Assembly (NCBI GenBank): GCA_031260565.1 | Contig: JAISLH010000025.1 | Location: 1-46,438, forward strand | DNA from: Bacteroidales bacterium | GTDB taxonomy: Bacteria > Bacteroidota > Bacteroidia > Bacteroidales > P3 | Length of the DNA: 46,438 nt | Reading direction: 5' to 3' | In this document: positions 1-8,489 of the stretch, piece after piece | How positions within the stretch are numbered: position 1 is the first letter of the stretch | How the letters are laid out: each line of letters starts with the position of its first letter | Translations under genes and position numbers: made by a program | The notes under the pieces: generated by a model | Told to the model about the DNA's origin: nothing | The model's database searches: none | What the model saw: the letters and a program-made list of their open reading frames with translations, nothing else

Positions 1-120
1 GTTTGCTAAATGTGGTTTTTGACAATGGCAAAATAGAACGTAATTGTAGCAGAATATACCAACTGAAAAAGAAATTGAAATGGCGGAAAGGTATATTATT
101 TCTGCATTTGCGGAGTTTTT

Positions 121-151
121 TTTGCCATTACGATAAATTATTGTAACTTTG
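121..151 (+). promoter_or_regulatory. thrS promoter
   Basis: A Bacteroidetes-type promoter is visible. The -7 box TAACTTTG lies at 144-151 and a TTTG -33 element at 121-124, 19 bases apart. Transcription should start near 158, leaving a short leader before the ATG at 182. The stretch 1-120 holds no gene I can support. Confidence 0.7.
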
Positions 152-181
152 CACGTTTATTAAACCCAAAACTAAAGCAAT

Positions 182-2128
182 ATGATAAAGATAACGTTAC
201 CCGATAACTCAATTAAAGAATTTGAAAGCCCAGTTACCGCTTTGGATATAGCCAAGAGTATCAGTGAAGGCTTAGCTCGCGTTTGTCTTTCGGCGTCTGT
301 CAATGGCGAAATCTATGATTTGAACCGCCAAATAACCGCTGACAGCAACGTAAAACTCTTTACGTGGAACGATGAGCAGGGAAAACATACATTTTGGCAT
401 AGTTCGGCTCACCTTTTAGCTGCAGCCGTGCAAGCCTTGTACCCTAACGCTAAATTTGGTATTGGTCCTGCGATTGAGAACGGCTTTTACTACGACATAG
501 ACTTTGGAGACAAGGTGTTATCCAGCGAAGATTTCCCGGCTATTGAGGCTAAGATGCAGGAGATTGTGAAGAATGACCCGAAGATTGTAAGGAAAGAAGT
601 CAGCAAAGAAGAAGCTCTGGAATATTTTACACAAAGAGGTGAGATTTATAAGGTGGAGCTGATAAACGAATTGGAGGATGGTACGATTACTTTCTATGAA
701 TCGGGAGATTTTACCGACCTTTGCCGAGGACCACACTTGATAGACTTTTCGCCAATTAAGGCAATAAAGATATTAGCTCTTGCAGGGGCATACTGGCGTG
801 GTGATGAGAAACGCAAACAGCTCACAAGGCTTTACGCTATCACCTTTCCAAAGAAGAAAGACCTTGATGAATATCTTGCTTTGTTGGAAGAGGCAAAGAA
901 AAGAGACCATCGCAAATTGGGCAAAGAGCTTGAGATATTCACTTTTTCGCAAACCGTTGGACAGGGATTGCCTTTGTGGTTGCCAAAGGGAGCGGAATTG
1001 AGAGCAAGATTGGAGAACTTTTTGCGTAAAGTGCAGAAGGAATACGGCTATGAGCAGGTTATCACCCCTCATATAGGAAGTGTAGAACTTTATAAAACAT
1101 CGGGGCATTACCAAAAGTACGGGCAGGACTCTTTTCGTACAATAACCACTCCTTTTGAGGGAGAAGAGTATATGTTAAAGCCTATGAACTGCCCTCATCA
1201 TATTGAGATATACAAATTTAAGCCTCATTCATACAAAGATTTGCCTTGTCGCTATGCGGAGTTTGGCACTGTCTATCGTTATGAGCAAAGTGGAGAGTTA
1301 CACGGCTTGACAAGAGTGCGTTCTTTTACACAAGACGATGCCCATATCTTCTGTACGCCTGAGCAGTTGAAAGATGAATTTTGCAAGGTGATAGATATAG
1401 TGCTATACATCTTCAAAACGTTGAAATTTGATAACTTTACAGCTCAGATTTCCTTACGAGACCCAAGCAATAAAGAGAAATACATCGGTTCTGACGACAT
1501 TTGGTCACAGGCAGAGCAAGCAATCATAGAGGCTTCGGCAGAAAGAGGCTTGCAGACCGTTACCGAGATAGGAGAAGCCGCCTTTTACGGACCGAAACTC
1601 GACTTTATGGTCAAAGATGCCATTGGTCGCAAGTGGCAGCTTGGCACAATACAGGTGGATTACAATCTTCCTGAACGCTTTAACTTGGAATACATCGGAG
1701 CAGACAATCAAAAACATCGCCCAATTATGATTCACCGAGCTCCTTTTGGCTCTATGGAACGTTTTGTGGCTGTTTTGATAGAGCATACTGCAGGCGAATT
1801 TCCGCTATGGCTCACTCCTGAACAATTTATCATACTGCCGATAAGTGATAAGTATCAATCGTATGCCGAAAAGGTTATGTCGGATTTGTCTAAATTGGAT
1901 TTGCGAGGCTCTATTGACCAAAGAAGCGAAAAGACTGGCAAAAAGATACGTGATGCCGAAATATCCAAGATACCTTATATGTTAATCGTTGGAGAGAAGG
2001 AGGAGAGTGAAGGCTCGGTATCAGTCCGCAAGCATGGTGAAGGTGATCTTGGCACGATGATTATTGCAGACTTTGCTACTTTGATAAATAAGGCTGTGGC
2101 AACAGAGCTTAACCAAAGTACGGATTAA
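182..2128 (+). CDS. thrS: threonyl-tRNA synthetase
   Basis: This cytosolic enzyme charges tRNA-Thr with threonine and edits mischarged Ser-tRNA-Thr. The 648-residue length is normal for a full bacterial ThrRS. The order is an N-terminal TGS domain (about 1-62), the editing domain with H73, H77, C181 and H185, the class II catalytic core, and a C-terminal anticodon-binding domain (about 545-640). The zinc ligands appear as C337 in MNCPHH, H388 in DDAHIF and H518 in MIHRAPFG. It is a single-gene unit: its own promoter lies upstream and a strong terminator follows 20 bases after the stop. The infC-rpmI-rplT genes that often follow thrS are absent here. Confidence 0.98.
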   Translation: MIKITLPDNSIKEFESPVTALDIAKSISEGLARVCLSASVNGEIYDLNRQITADSNVKLFTWNDEQGKHTFWHSSAHLLAAAVQALYPNAKFGIGPAIENGFYYDIDFGDKVLSSEDFPAIEAKMQEIVKNDPKIVRKEVSKEEALEYFTQRGEIYKVELINELEDGTITFYESGDFTDLCRGPHLIDFSPIKAIKILALAGAYWRGDEKRKQLTRLYAITFPKKKDLDEYLALLEEAKKRDHRKLGKELEIFTFSQTVGQGLPLWLPKGAELRARLENFLRKVQKEYGYEQVITPHIGSVELYKTSGHYQKYGQDSFRTITTPFEGEEYMLKPMNCPHHIEIYKFKPHSYKDLPCRYAEFGTVYRYEQSGELHGLTRVRSFTQDDAHIFCTPEQLKDEFCKVIDIVLYIFKTLKFDNFTAQISLRDPSNKEKYIGSDDIWSQAEQAIIEASAERGLQTVTEIGEAAFYGPKLDFMVKDAIGRKWQLGTIQVDYNLPERFNLEYIGADNQKHRPIMIHRAPFGSMERFVAVLIEHTAGEFPLWLTPEQFIILPISDKYQSYAEKVMSDLSKLDLRGSIDQRSEKTGKKIRDAEISKIPYMLIVGEKEESEGSVSVRKHGEGDLGTMIIADFATLINKAVATELNQSTD

Positions 2129-2147
2129 GACTTTACTGATTCATAAT

Positions 2148-2190
2148 AAAAAAGCCTGATGAGCAAATTGTCATCAGGCTTTTTTGTTTT
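2148..2190. terminator. bidirectional intrinsic terminator
   Basis: A 15-bp perfect stem, AAAAAAGCCTGATGA at 2148-2162 pairing with TCATCAGGCTTTTTT at 2171-2185, has an 8-base loop and T-rich sequence on both strands. It separates the convergent thrS and P5C dehydrogenase genes and should stop transcripts from both sides. Confidence 0.9.
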
Positions 2191-2218
2191 GTTACCTTAA
2201 ATTGATAACATGTTTTGT

Positions 2219-3844
2219 TTATCCCATAAATGGGTAGCGGAAGTCGGTAGGTGGTAGCAACGTCTCTTTGATACAGCGTGGGCTAACCCAGCGATAGAGA
2301 TTTAATTCGCTACCTGCCTTATCATTAGTCCCTGAAGCACGAGCTCCACCGAAAGGTTGATTGCCAACAACTGCTCCAGTTGGCTTGTCATTTATGTAGA
2401 AGTTGCCCGCAGCATAACGTAACATCTTCATAGCTTTTTTAGTTGAGTAAATGCAGTTTGAAAATATTGATCCGGTTAGGGCGTATGGAGAAGTGGAGTC
2501 GCAGATAGCCAACGTCTCTTCGTATTTATCATCGTCATAAAGATAAATCGTCATCACAGGTCCGAATAATTCTGTTTCCATTGTAGCATAATGAGGGTTG
2601 GAAGTAACGATAATAGTAGGTTCAATGAAGAATCCCTTTGATTTATCGCCATTTCCACCGATAACGATTTGAGCATCTGACGCTGTCTTTGCAGCATCTA
2701 CATACTTCATTATTTCGTTAAATGCCTTTTCATCAATAACTGCATTAACATAATTGCTCATCTGTCGCACGCAACCAACGGTTACATCCTTCATCATAGC
2801 TTTTATGTATTCCAAAGTCTCATTCCAAAGCCCCTTAGGTACATAAGCACGTGAAGCAGCCGAACATTTCTGTCCCTGATACTCAAAAGAACCACGAACA
2901 ATCGCCACAGCCAACTGCTTAGAACAAGCAGATGAGTGAGCAAATATAAAGTCCTTGCCGCCCGTTTCGCCAACTATTTTAGGATAAGTCTTATAATGAT
3001 TGATATTATCACCAATTTGTTTCCAGAAGTTGTTGAATGTGCCTGTTGAACCAGTGAAATGTATGCCCGCTAAGTCTGGTGAAGCAAAGCAAGTGCCTGA
3101 AATAACAGAGCCTTCACCCGGTAAGAAGTTAATAACTCCGTCAGGTACGCCAGCCTCTTGAAGAACGGTCATAAGATAATAGTTAGATAGGATAGCCGTT
3201 GTGGCAGGTTTCCATATCGTTACGTTACCCATTAGCACAGGTGAAATGTTTAAGTTGCACGCAATAGCCGTAAAATTGAACGGAGAAATAGCATAGACAA
3301 AGCCTTCTAAAGGACGATACTCTATTCTGTTAATTGCCGTGTTATCACTCATTGGTTGCTGAGCGTAGATTTTGGAAGCATAATAAGCATTGAAGCGAAG
3401 GAAGTCAATGGCTTCACAAGCTGAATCAATTTCTGCTTGATATGGGTTCTTACCTTGTCCTAACATCGTTGCTGCATTGAGCAAATAGCGATATTTTTTA
3501 GACAATAACTCAGCTGCTTTCTGCATTATTGAGCAGCGGTCTATCCAATCAACCTTCTCCCATTTCTTTCTGGCTTCCATTGCAGAGGCAATAGCTTGCT
3601 CTACCACTTCTTTTGTTGCTTTGTGATAAGTAGCCAAGACGTGTCCGTGCTCGGTTGGCATCACTACCTTACCGATATTGCCTGTACGAACCTCCTTACC
3701 ATTAACTATAAGAGGGATTTCAATACATTGATTGTACTGACGAGTTAATTCTTTTTCCAATTCAATCCTCTCAGGCGAATTGGGAGCATAACCTAATACT
3801 GTTTCGTTCTTAGGCTCTCTGAAGAAAAATGTTGCATTATTCAT
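2219..3844 (-). CDS. pruA: delta-1-pyrroline-5-carboxylate dehydrogenase
   Basis: This enzyme oxidises pyrroline-5-carboxylate (glutamate semialdehyde) to glutamate with NAD+, the second step of proline breakdown. The 541-residue protein is an aldehyde dehydrogenase of the ALDH4A1 type that occurs alone in Bacteroidetes rather than fused to proline dehydrogenase. Visible motifs are FTGST at 263-267, the general base E293 in VGETGGKD, and the nucleophile C327 in QGQKCSAASR. The frame is open 21 codons further upstream. I chose the ATG at 3844 because the family starts there (MNNATFFFREPK) and because a promoter box at 3877-3884 places the transcript start inside the longer frame. No proline dehydrogenase gene is in the window. 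Confidence 0.93.
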   Translation of the reverse strand: MNNATFFFREPKNETVLGYAPNSPERIELEKELTRQYNQCIEIPLIVNGKEVRTGNIGKVVMPTEHGHVLATYHKATKEVVEQAIASAMEARKKWEKVDWIDRCSIMQKAAELLSKKYRYLLNAATMLGQGKNPYQAEIDSACEAIDFLRFNAYYASKIYAQQPMSDNTAINRIEYRPLEGFVYAISPFNFTAIACNLNISPVLMGNVTIWKPATTAILSNYYLMTVLQEAGVPDGVINFLPGEGSVISGTCFASPDLAGIHFTGSTGTFNNFWKQIGDNINHYKTYPKIVGETGGKDFIFAHSSACSKQLAVAIVRGSFEYQGQKCSAASRAYVPKGLWNETLEYIKAMMKDVTVGCVRQMSNYVNAVIDEKAFNEIMKYVDAAKTASDAQIVIGGNGDKSKGFFIEPTIIVTSNPHYATMETELFGPVMTIYLYDDDKYEETLAICDSTSPYALTGSIFSNCIYSTKKAMKMLRYAAGNFYINDKPTGAVVGNQPFGGARASGTNDKAGSELNLYRWVSPRCIKETLLPPTDFRYPFMG

Positions 3845-3876
3845 TGTAATAAAATTTTTGTTAAAATTTGAGGGTG

Positions 3877-3884
3877 CAAAGGTA
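3877..3884 (-). promoter_or_regulatory. pruA promoter, -7 box
   Basis: On the minus strand this reads TACCTTTG, an exact TAnnTTTG -7 element. It puts the 5' end near 3870, about 25 bases before the chosen ATG. I see no clear -33 TTG. Confidence 0.6.
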
Positions 3885-3983
3885 GTAATAAAAAATAACT
3901 TTACCACATTTTACTATTTTTTACAGCTGTGCAAAGGTTTGAGAAAGGAAAAACGAATGACTGAAGTCGCCGCAAGATTATAT

Positions 3984-4307
3984 TTAATGAGCGGAGACAA
4001 TCTTTGTCCTACCATAATCAGTTAATTTAAATTTATATCTACTTTTATTAAAATTTGCACCTGCGGAAAATATTTCGGAACCTGTTACAAACATTTCGGA
4101 ACCTGTTACAAATATTTCGGAACCTGTTACAAACATTTCGGAACCTGTTACAAATATCTCGGAACCTGTTACAAATATCTCGGAACCTGTTACAAATATT
4201 TCGGAACCTGCGACAAAATGACTAAAACCTCTTGAAAAATGATTTTCTGAGGAGCAAACAACTTTTGCTGCTGTTTTAGACGGGGTATTTTGAGCGTTTT
4301 TAATCAT
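3984..4307 (-). CDS. repetitive ORF with seven-residue repeats, doubtful
   Basis: This frame encodes 107 residues from the ATG at 4307. Its centre is seven copies of a heptapeptide of the form FVTGSEI, produced by a 21-bp DNA repeat. A good -7 box (TATCTTTG on the minus strand, 4332-4339) sits just upstream, so transcription is likely. However, a 21-bp repeat cannot shift frame and will create a long open frame by chance, and the window has other 21-22 bp arrays that are not coding. The flanking ends look like no family I know and there is no signal peptide. It may be a small repeat protein or simply a transcribed phased array. Confidence 0.3.
   Translation of the reverse strand: MIKNAQNTPSKTAAKVVCSSENHFSRGFSHFVAGSEIFVTGSEIFVTGSEIFVTGSEMFVTGSEIFVTGSEMFVTGSEIFSAGANFNKSRYKFKLTDYGRTKIVSAH
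4055..4217. repeat. 21-bp tandem repeat array
   Basis: Seven copies of a unit starting CGGAACCTG and continuing TTACAAA begin at 4076, 4097, 4118, 4139, 4160, 4181 and 4202, an exact 21-base spacing. A decayed copy precedes them at about 4055. The units differ mainly by T/C changes in the ATATTTC part. Confidence 0.95.
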
Positions 4308-4331
4308 TTTGTTCGTTACAAATTGATGCTG

Positions 4332-4339
4332 CAAAGATA
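4332..4339 (-). promoter_or_regulatory. -7 box for the repeat ORF
   Basis: The minus strand reads TATCTTTG, an exact match to TAnnTTTG, 25 bases upstream of the ATG at 4307. It is divergent from the promoter at 4369-4376. Confidence 0.5.
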
Positions 4340-4368
4340 CACATAATTATTCTTTTATCAAAATACAC

Positions 4369-4376
4369 TACTTTTG
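4369..4376 (+). promoter_or_regulatory. promoter of the 4400 gene, -7 box
   Basis: TACTTTTG matches the TAnnTTTG consensus 24 bases before the ATG at 4400, which implies a leader of only about 17 bases. Confidence 0.6.
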
Positions 4377-4399
4377 CAGTCTCAAATATTTGGTTTTTT

Positions 4400-4951
4400 A
4401 TGACAAAAAAAGATGACAATATAAACGCCCAGCTCAACAAAATGACGATTATCCGCATTTGTTCCTCTTTACAAGGATTTGTTTTGGCGGATAAGATTAA
4501 TAAGTTTTTCTCTTTTGATATGCAGAAGGGTAATAATTTCCCTTTTCAAGACGCAGATAGTCTCAATATGAAGTATGAATGCTTCTCTTCCTACATTTCA
4601 AAATACCGAACAACGCTCTTGCTCATTGACAACAGGGCAATGAATGGTGACAAAAAACTGATTGGCAATTCTGAAAGCACGGATTATTTGTTTATTGTCA
4701 TCGGTCGCGACCATAATATAATAAGTCAGCAATTTCTTTCTGCATTAGAGGATACGACAGGGGACACTCAAGCCAACTTGCAACAGGAAGGCTTTGCGAT
4801 TACACTCATAAGTAAGATAAGAGGGGTCAATTTGTTAAGTACTAATATCATTTACCCGTCTTCAAGCAAGAATCCTATTGTTAAAAAAGGGGTGCTTGAC
4901 GACATAGCTCGTTATAAGGAGAATTTATTACTACATTTTGAAGAGATGTAA
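4400..4951 (+). CDS. IPExxxVDY-like protein
   Basis: The product has 183 residues, no signal peptide and no membrane segment. The stretch I-G-N-S-E-S-T-D-Y (about 88-96) has exactly the spacing of the I-P-E-x-x-x-V-D-Y motif that names a Bacteroidetes-restricted family of unknown function. The preceding LLLIDNRAMNGDKKL and following LFIVIG also resemble that family, although the P, E and V are replaced. The gene has its own promoter and is followed by a terminator-like hairpin at 5016-5081. The function is unknown. The assignment depends on one weak motif and the protein could belong to an unrelated family. Confidence 0.6.
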   Translation: MTKKDDNINAQLNKMTIIRICSSLQGFVLADKINKFFSFDMQKGNNFPFQDADSLNMKYECFSSYISKYRTTLLLIDNRAMNGDKKLIGNSESTDYLFIVIGRDHNIISQQFLSALEDTTGDTQANLQQEGFAITLISKIRGVNLLSTNIIYPSSSKNPIVKKGVLDDIARYKENLLLHFEEM

Positions 4952-5015
4952 TTTTCTCTTGTTGTGTGAAAATATCAACTCATAATAATCAAACATAGCT
5001 TCATCTTCACCAAAC

Positions 5016-5081
5016 GGCGTAATCAAGTGTTTTTACCTTGATTGCATTAGATTTATATAAACCATTACGCCTGTTTTTTTT
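5016..5081 (+). terminator. terminator-like hairpin after the 4400 gene
   Basis: GGCGTAAT at 5016-5023 pairs with ATTACGCC at 5064-5071 and is followed by eight T at 5074-5081. Inside it, AATCAAG can pair with CTTGATT as a smaller hairpin. The large loop makes the fold less certain than the T-run suggests. Confidence 0.6.
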
Positions 5082-5133
5082 GAGTATTGTTATCGGGCGT
5101 TCCTTTTATTATTTGTTAAGGCAGTAATGACAC

Positions 5134-5169
5134 AAAAAAATAGCACAGACCTATGAAAAATCTATGCTA
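5134..5169 (-). terminator. terminator of the HU gene
   Basis: On the minus strand TAGCATAGA and TCTGTGCTA form an imperfect stem, followed by seven T (A-run at 5134-5140 on the plus strand). It lies 27 bases beyond the stop of the HU gene. Confidence 0.7.
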
Positions 5170-5195
5170 CGTAAAAAATTTAAGTAAAAATTTAC

Positions 5196-5477
5196 TTATT
5201 TTTTCTTTGCAACTTTTGTACTCAAGTCAGCACCTGCTTTGAATTTAACCACCTTCTTAGCTGGTACTTTAATCATTGCACCACTTTGAGGGTTGCGAGC
5301 TGTACGAGCTGCTCTCTTTTGAATAGAAAATGTTCCAAATCCTAATAAAGTAACTCTTTCACCTTTTACCAAGAACTCAGAAACTGTTCCCAAGAATGCA
5401 TCATAAGCTTTTGTTGCATCTACTTTGGTTACTTTGGCTTTCTTAGCCATTTCATCAATAAATTCTTTCTTTGTCAT
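5196..5477 (-). CDS. HU family DNA-binding protein
   Basis: This is a small histone-like protein that bends DNA as a dimer and helps organise the nucleoid. The 93 residues match HU/IHF length. The N-terminal helices start MTKKEFIDEMAKKAKVTK, the DNA-binding arm is seen in GFGTFSIQKRAARTARNPQSG with the intercalating proline in RNP, and the C-terminal strand and lysine-rich end follow. It is transcribed alone from a clear promoter and ends at its own terminator. HU and IHF subunits cannot be told apart here; HU is likelier because Bacteroidetes usually carry several such genes. Confidence 0.95.
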   Translation of the reverse strand: MTKKEFIDEMAKKAKVTKVDATKAYDAFLGTVSEFLVKGERVTLLGFGTFSIQKRAARTARNPQSGAMIKVPAKKVVKFKAGADLSTKVAKKK

Positions 5478-5507
5478 AGCTGATATATTTTATGTTATTT
5501 AATGCTG

Positions 5508-5537
5508 CAAATATAAATATTTTTTTTTAATTACAAA
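5508..5537 (-). promoter_or_regulatory. HU gene promoter
   Basis: The minus strand shows a TTTG -33 element, an 18-base spacer and the -7 box TATATTTG (5508-5515), one of the best-formed promoters in the window. Confidence 0.7.
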
Positions 5538-5560
5538 CTTTATACGGAAAAAAAATGCAA

Positions 5561-6532
5561 CTATTTTTCAACAGCTGTTAAATTTTCTACTGATTTCCAA
5601 CCACGTAAAAAGTCTCCTGCTTTCATCCTCTTCTTTCCAGACAGCTGCAAATCAAGTATTTGTACCTCGCCATCAAGACACGAGACCTTGATTTTTGCAT
5701 TTTGTTCTATAGTAAATATTCCTGCACTTTTTTTTGTATTTTTCTTTTCAAAAGTAGCTTCAAAAACCTTCAAAGTGTGTTCTTTTTGCTCTTTTTTATC
5801 CAAAAATGACGAAACGGCACAAGGGTAAGGAGATAGCCCTCTGATGAAATTTACGATTTTTTCACCCTCCTGATTCCAATTTATGATAGTTGTTTCTTTA
5901 AAGATTTTGGGAGCAGAAGTTGGAAGGGTGTTGGACTTGTCTTGAAGCAAGGTTTGATAGTTTCCATCAGCAATTATATCTGCGGTTTTTGTTGTTAAGA
6001 GACGCCCTTCATCACTCATACGGTCGTGAAGTGTGCCAAAATTATCCTCCTTGCATATATCTATGGTGTGTTGCAGTATAATTTCGCCTTCATCCATCTT
6101 GCTGTTGAGTAGAAAAGTCGTAAGCCCTGTCTGCGTTTCACCATTGATAATAGCCCAATTTATAGGTGCAGCACCGCGATATTGAGGCAGAAGAGAAGCA
6201 TGAAGATTGAAAGTACCAAGAGGAGGCATAGCATAAACCACCTTTGGCAACATACGAAAGGCTACAACGACCTGCAAGTCCGCTCTAAAAGCTGCAAGTT
6301 CCGTAAGAAAGGTCTCATCTTTCAAGTTGGCAGGTTGTAACAAAGGAATATTATGTTGCAAGGCATATTCTTTAACTGCCGAATATATAACCTTCAATCC
6401 CCTACCCGCTTGCTTGTCTGGCATTGTTACAGCAGCCACTACATTATACCCATTGCTAACCAAAGCGTCTAATTGATTAACGGCAAACTCTGGCGTACCA
6501 AAAAAGACTATTCTTAAATCCTTTCCCTTCAT
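5561..6532 (-). CDS. fmt: methionyl-tRNA formyltransferase
   Basis: This enzyme formylates the initiator Met-tRNA using 10-formyltetrahydrofolate. The 323 residues fit the family. The catalytic triad is visible as N109 and H111 in GTFNLHASLLP and D147 in KMDEGEI, and the SLLPQYRGAAP folate-binding motif is intact. The C-terminal tRNA-binding domain covers about 210-310. It is the last gene of a minus-strand run (M23 peptidase, ribH, small membrane protein, fmt), 16 bases after the gene before it, so it is probably co-transcribed. Confidence 0.97.
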   Translation of the reverse strand: MKGKDLRIVFFGTPEFAVNQLDALVSNGYNVVAAVTMPDKQAGRGLKVIYSAVKEYALQHNIPLLQPANLKDETFLTELAAFRADLQVVVAFRMLPKVVYAMPPLGTFNLHASLLPQYRGAAPINWAIINGETQTGLTTFLLNSKMDEGEIILQHTIDICKEDNFGTLHDRMSDEGRLLTTKTADIIADGNYQTLLQDKSNTLPTSAPKIFKETTIINWNQEGEKIVNFIRGLSPYPCAVSSFLDKKEQKEHTLKVFEATFEKKNTKKSAGIFTIEQNAKIKVSCLDGEVQILDLQLSGKKRMKAGDFLRGWKSVENLTAVEK

Positions 6533-6548
6533 ATCAAATACAGATTTA

Positions 6549-6875
6549 TCAATTTATAATTATTAACACCAATGTAGCCACAATGATTATAATGTAAATA
6601 GCCTCCTTATAGAAATTTTTCTTCTTTGTTTCAGTGTTATCATCTTTATCATTACATTCTTCTGTATTAGAACTATTTTGTTTTTTTATCAGAAGAATCA
6701 TTACAACTGCTACCCAACTCCAAATAGCCCCTAAAAACCACCAAAAAAAGACTCTTGCTCTGCTTTGCCCCTTATGATATGCTATTATTGGACATAAAAT
6801 ACTTGGTATTATAACCCCAAGTAAAAAATACAAATCACCAAACTCAAATAAGTTAATAGAGGGTATTTGAGGCAT
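6549..6875 (-). CDS. small membrane protein of unknown function
   Basis: This 108-residue protein appears to have three membrane segments: about 15-33 (LYFLLGVIIPSILCPIIAY), 43-63 (FFWWFLGAIWSWVAVVMILLI) and 90-107 at the C-terminus. A short polar loop rich in D, E, K and N (65-88) joins the last two. The tryptophan-rich second segment recalls small superinfection or channel-like proteins, but I recognise no family. It lies 16-22 bases from ribH and fmt in the same operon. Neither neighbour needs a membrane partner, so it may be an insertion into the operon. Confidence 0.75.
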   Translation of the reverse strand: MPQIPSINLFEFGDLYFLLGVIIPSILCPIIAYHKGQSRARVFFWWFLGAIWSWVAVVMILLIKKQNSSNTEECNDKDDNTETKKKNFYKEAIYIIIIVATLVLIIIN

Positions 6876-6897
6876 AAGCTGCTGTTTAGTGTTGAGG

Positions 6898-7374
6898 CTA
6901 CAAATCTGTCATCTTTAACGCCGTAATAGCCGCCTCAACTCCTTTATTGCCATACTTACCTCCTGAACGCTCCTTTGCCTGCTCAAGATTGTTGGTCGTC
7001 AGCACTCCAAAAATAACAGGGATAGTAGTTTTAAGGCTCACCTGCATTATTCCATTAGCCACAGCCTCACAGATAAAGTCAAAATGTCTCGTTTCACCCT
7101 GAATAACGCAGCCCAAGCAGATAACAGCATCAAACTTCTTCTTGTCAATAAGAGCTGCCGCCCCAAAAGGAAGTTCAAAACTGCCGGGTACATACTGAAT
7201 GTAAATATCCTTCTCCTCAACCTGATTTGCCAAAAGAGTCTTTACTGCTCCGTCAAGCAACGATGAGGTTATGTCTTTGTTCCATTCCGAGACTACGATT
7301 CCTATAATACTTTTCTCACCCGAAGGAACATCGTCCTGATTGTAAGACGACAAGTTGGTTAATGCTGTTGCCAT
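6898..7374 (-). CDS. ribH: 6,7-dimethyl-8-ribityllumazine synthase
   Basis: This enzyme condenses 5-amino-6-ribitylaminouracil with 3,4-dihydroxy-2-butanone 4-phosphate, the penultimate step of riboflavin synthesis, and normally assembles into pentamers or 60-mer capsids. The 158 residues fit. W31-N32, the VPGSFELPFGAA segment (62-73), and GxVIQGETRHFDF with the catalytic H97 are all present. It starts 3 bases after the stop of the M23 peptidase gene, so the two are surely co-transcribed. No other riboflavin genes are in the window. Confidence 0.97.
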   Translation of the reverse strand: MATALTNLSSYNQDDVPSGEKSIIGIVVSEWNKDITSSLLDGAVKTLLANQVEEKDIYIQYVPGSFELPFGAAALIDKKKFDAVICLGCVIQGETRHFDFICEAVANGIMQVSLKTTIPVIFGVLTTNNLEQAKERSGGKYGNKGVEAAITALKMTDL

Positions 7375-7377
7375 TTT

Positions 7378-8289
7378 CTATTTCTTTGTTTTATTATTTT
7401 TATTTTCTATTATGGTTTGAATACTCATATAAGGCTTATCGTCAAAAGTGCGATTGACCTTTGTCAGAGGGCTTTTGCTATTGCTCTGTTTGCTTATTTG
7501 CTCGGCAGATTGAACACCAAAATATGACTTATCTATGTGTAAAATATCCGATTTAATACATCGCTTCTCTACATCAAAGATCCATTCAGGGTCAAAGCAG
7601 GCATAAAGCAGCCGACATTCAAAATGCAGATGCGGACCAGTCGAATGCCCGGTGTTACCTGACAATCCAATCACATCACCCGCCTTTATAACCTGCCCAC
7701 TCTTTACTTTTATCTCCGACAAATGCCCATAAAGCGTCTCCAAATTGTTGTAATGACGAATGAGAATCATCTTTCCGTAACCTCCATTGACCTTTGCCAC
7801 ACGCACAACGCCGTCAAAGGCAGCATAAACAGGCTCTCCGACATTCAAAGCAATGTCTATGCCAGCATGAGCCTTACCCCAACGCCAGCCATAGTTGGAA
7901 GATTTGACGCCTTTGTTACATGGGAAATGGAAATTACTTTTTTTGTCTTTGCCTGTCAAGCGAATGGTGATTTGGTCGGGGATTTGCTGAAATTGGAAGT
8001 TTGGAATTTTGACCTTATCGCAAAACCAAGTGTTCTGATATAATGTTGCAGAAGGATAGGCTTCTTTTTCGGAGATATATGTTGGTGGAATAGCGTCCGC
8101 AACCACTATATGAGCCGTGTCAGCCTTTCGTATCTTTCTCAAAGTATGCACCTCATATAAACTATCGGCAAGTTTCCGAGACGCTGACCTTGTATCCACA
8201 TTTGCGGACATCGGCTTCTGAGCTGACAAATCCGCACTGCATATTGCTGATACCATCAAAGCTAGTGCTAAAATCTTGCGATACGTCAT
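7378..8289 (-). CDS. secreted M23 family metallopeptidase
   Basis: This is a LytM/peptidase M23 protein that probably cuts peptidoglycan cross-bridges or activates amidases in the periplasm. The 303 residues begin with a signal peptide (MTYRKILALALMVSAICSA). The zinc motif is complete: H141 and D145 in KAHAGIDIA, then H189 in YGHL, and H220 and H222 in GPHLHFE. This argues for an active enzyme rather than an EnvC-like regulator with lost ligands. The C-terminal ~65 residues are polar and variable. It heads the operon that continues into ribH and fmt and has its own promoter. Confidence 0.93.
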   Translation of the reverse strand: MTYRKILALALMVSAICSADLSAQKPMSANVDTRSASRKLADSLYEVHTLRKIRKADTAHIVVADAIPPTYISEKEAYPSATLYQNTWFCDKVKIPNFQFQQIPDQITIRLTGKDKKSNFHFPCNKGVKSSNYGWRWGKAHAGIDIALNVGEPVYAAFDGVVRVAKVNGGYGKMILIRHYNNLETLYGHLSEIKVKSGQVIKAGDVIGLSGNTGHSTGPHLHFECRLLYACFDPEWIFDVEKRCIKSDILHIDKSYFGVQSAEQISKQSNSKSPLTKVNRTFDDKPYMSIQTIIENKNNKTKK

Positions 8290-8319
8290 TTTTCTTTGAA
8301 TTTAATGATTTTCACGCTG

Positions 8320-8327
8320 CAAAAGTA
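8320..8327 (-). promoter_or_regulatory. promoter of the M23-ribH-fmt operon
   Basis: The minus strand reads TACTTTTG, an exact -7 element, 31 bases upstream of the M23 start codon. The 8328-8447 stretch between it and the CRISPR terminator holds no gene. Confidence 0.65.
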
Positions 8328-8447
8328 CGAAAAAATCTTAAATATCATTTTTCTTACCCTTCTTTTCCATTTTTTGCAATTTTACATTGAGGCAGACTTA
8401 CCTGCTATTTCACCCCCACAATCCAGCTTTATCATTTCATTAAAACC

Positions 8448-8489
8448 AAAAAAGGAGACGTTCCCTTTCATTTTGGGATTGTCTCCTAT
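8448..8489 (-). terminator. intrinsic terminator made from the last CRISPR repeat
   Basis: Read on the minus strand, the leader-distal repeat keeps the normal AGGAGAC start and the TCCC/GGGA hairpin, but its last seven bases have changed from CTACAAC to CGTCTCC. This creates GTCTCCT, the exact complement of AGGAGAC, and six T follow. The result is a 7-bp outer stem, a 2x2 internal loop, a 4-bp inner stem and a T-run, which is the layout of an intrinsic terminator. It lies exactly at the end of the array transcript. Confidence 0.75.

Noticed and set aside
3..146. Open frame from the window edge to a stop at 144
   Set aside because: It could be the end of a gene cut by the window, but the composition is not protein-like and the stop lies inside the thrS -7 box. 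Too weak to annotate.
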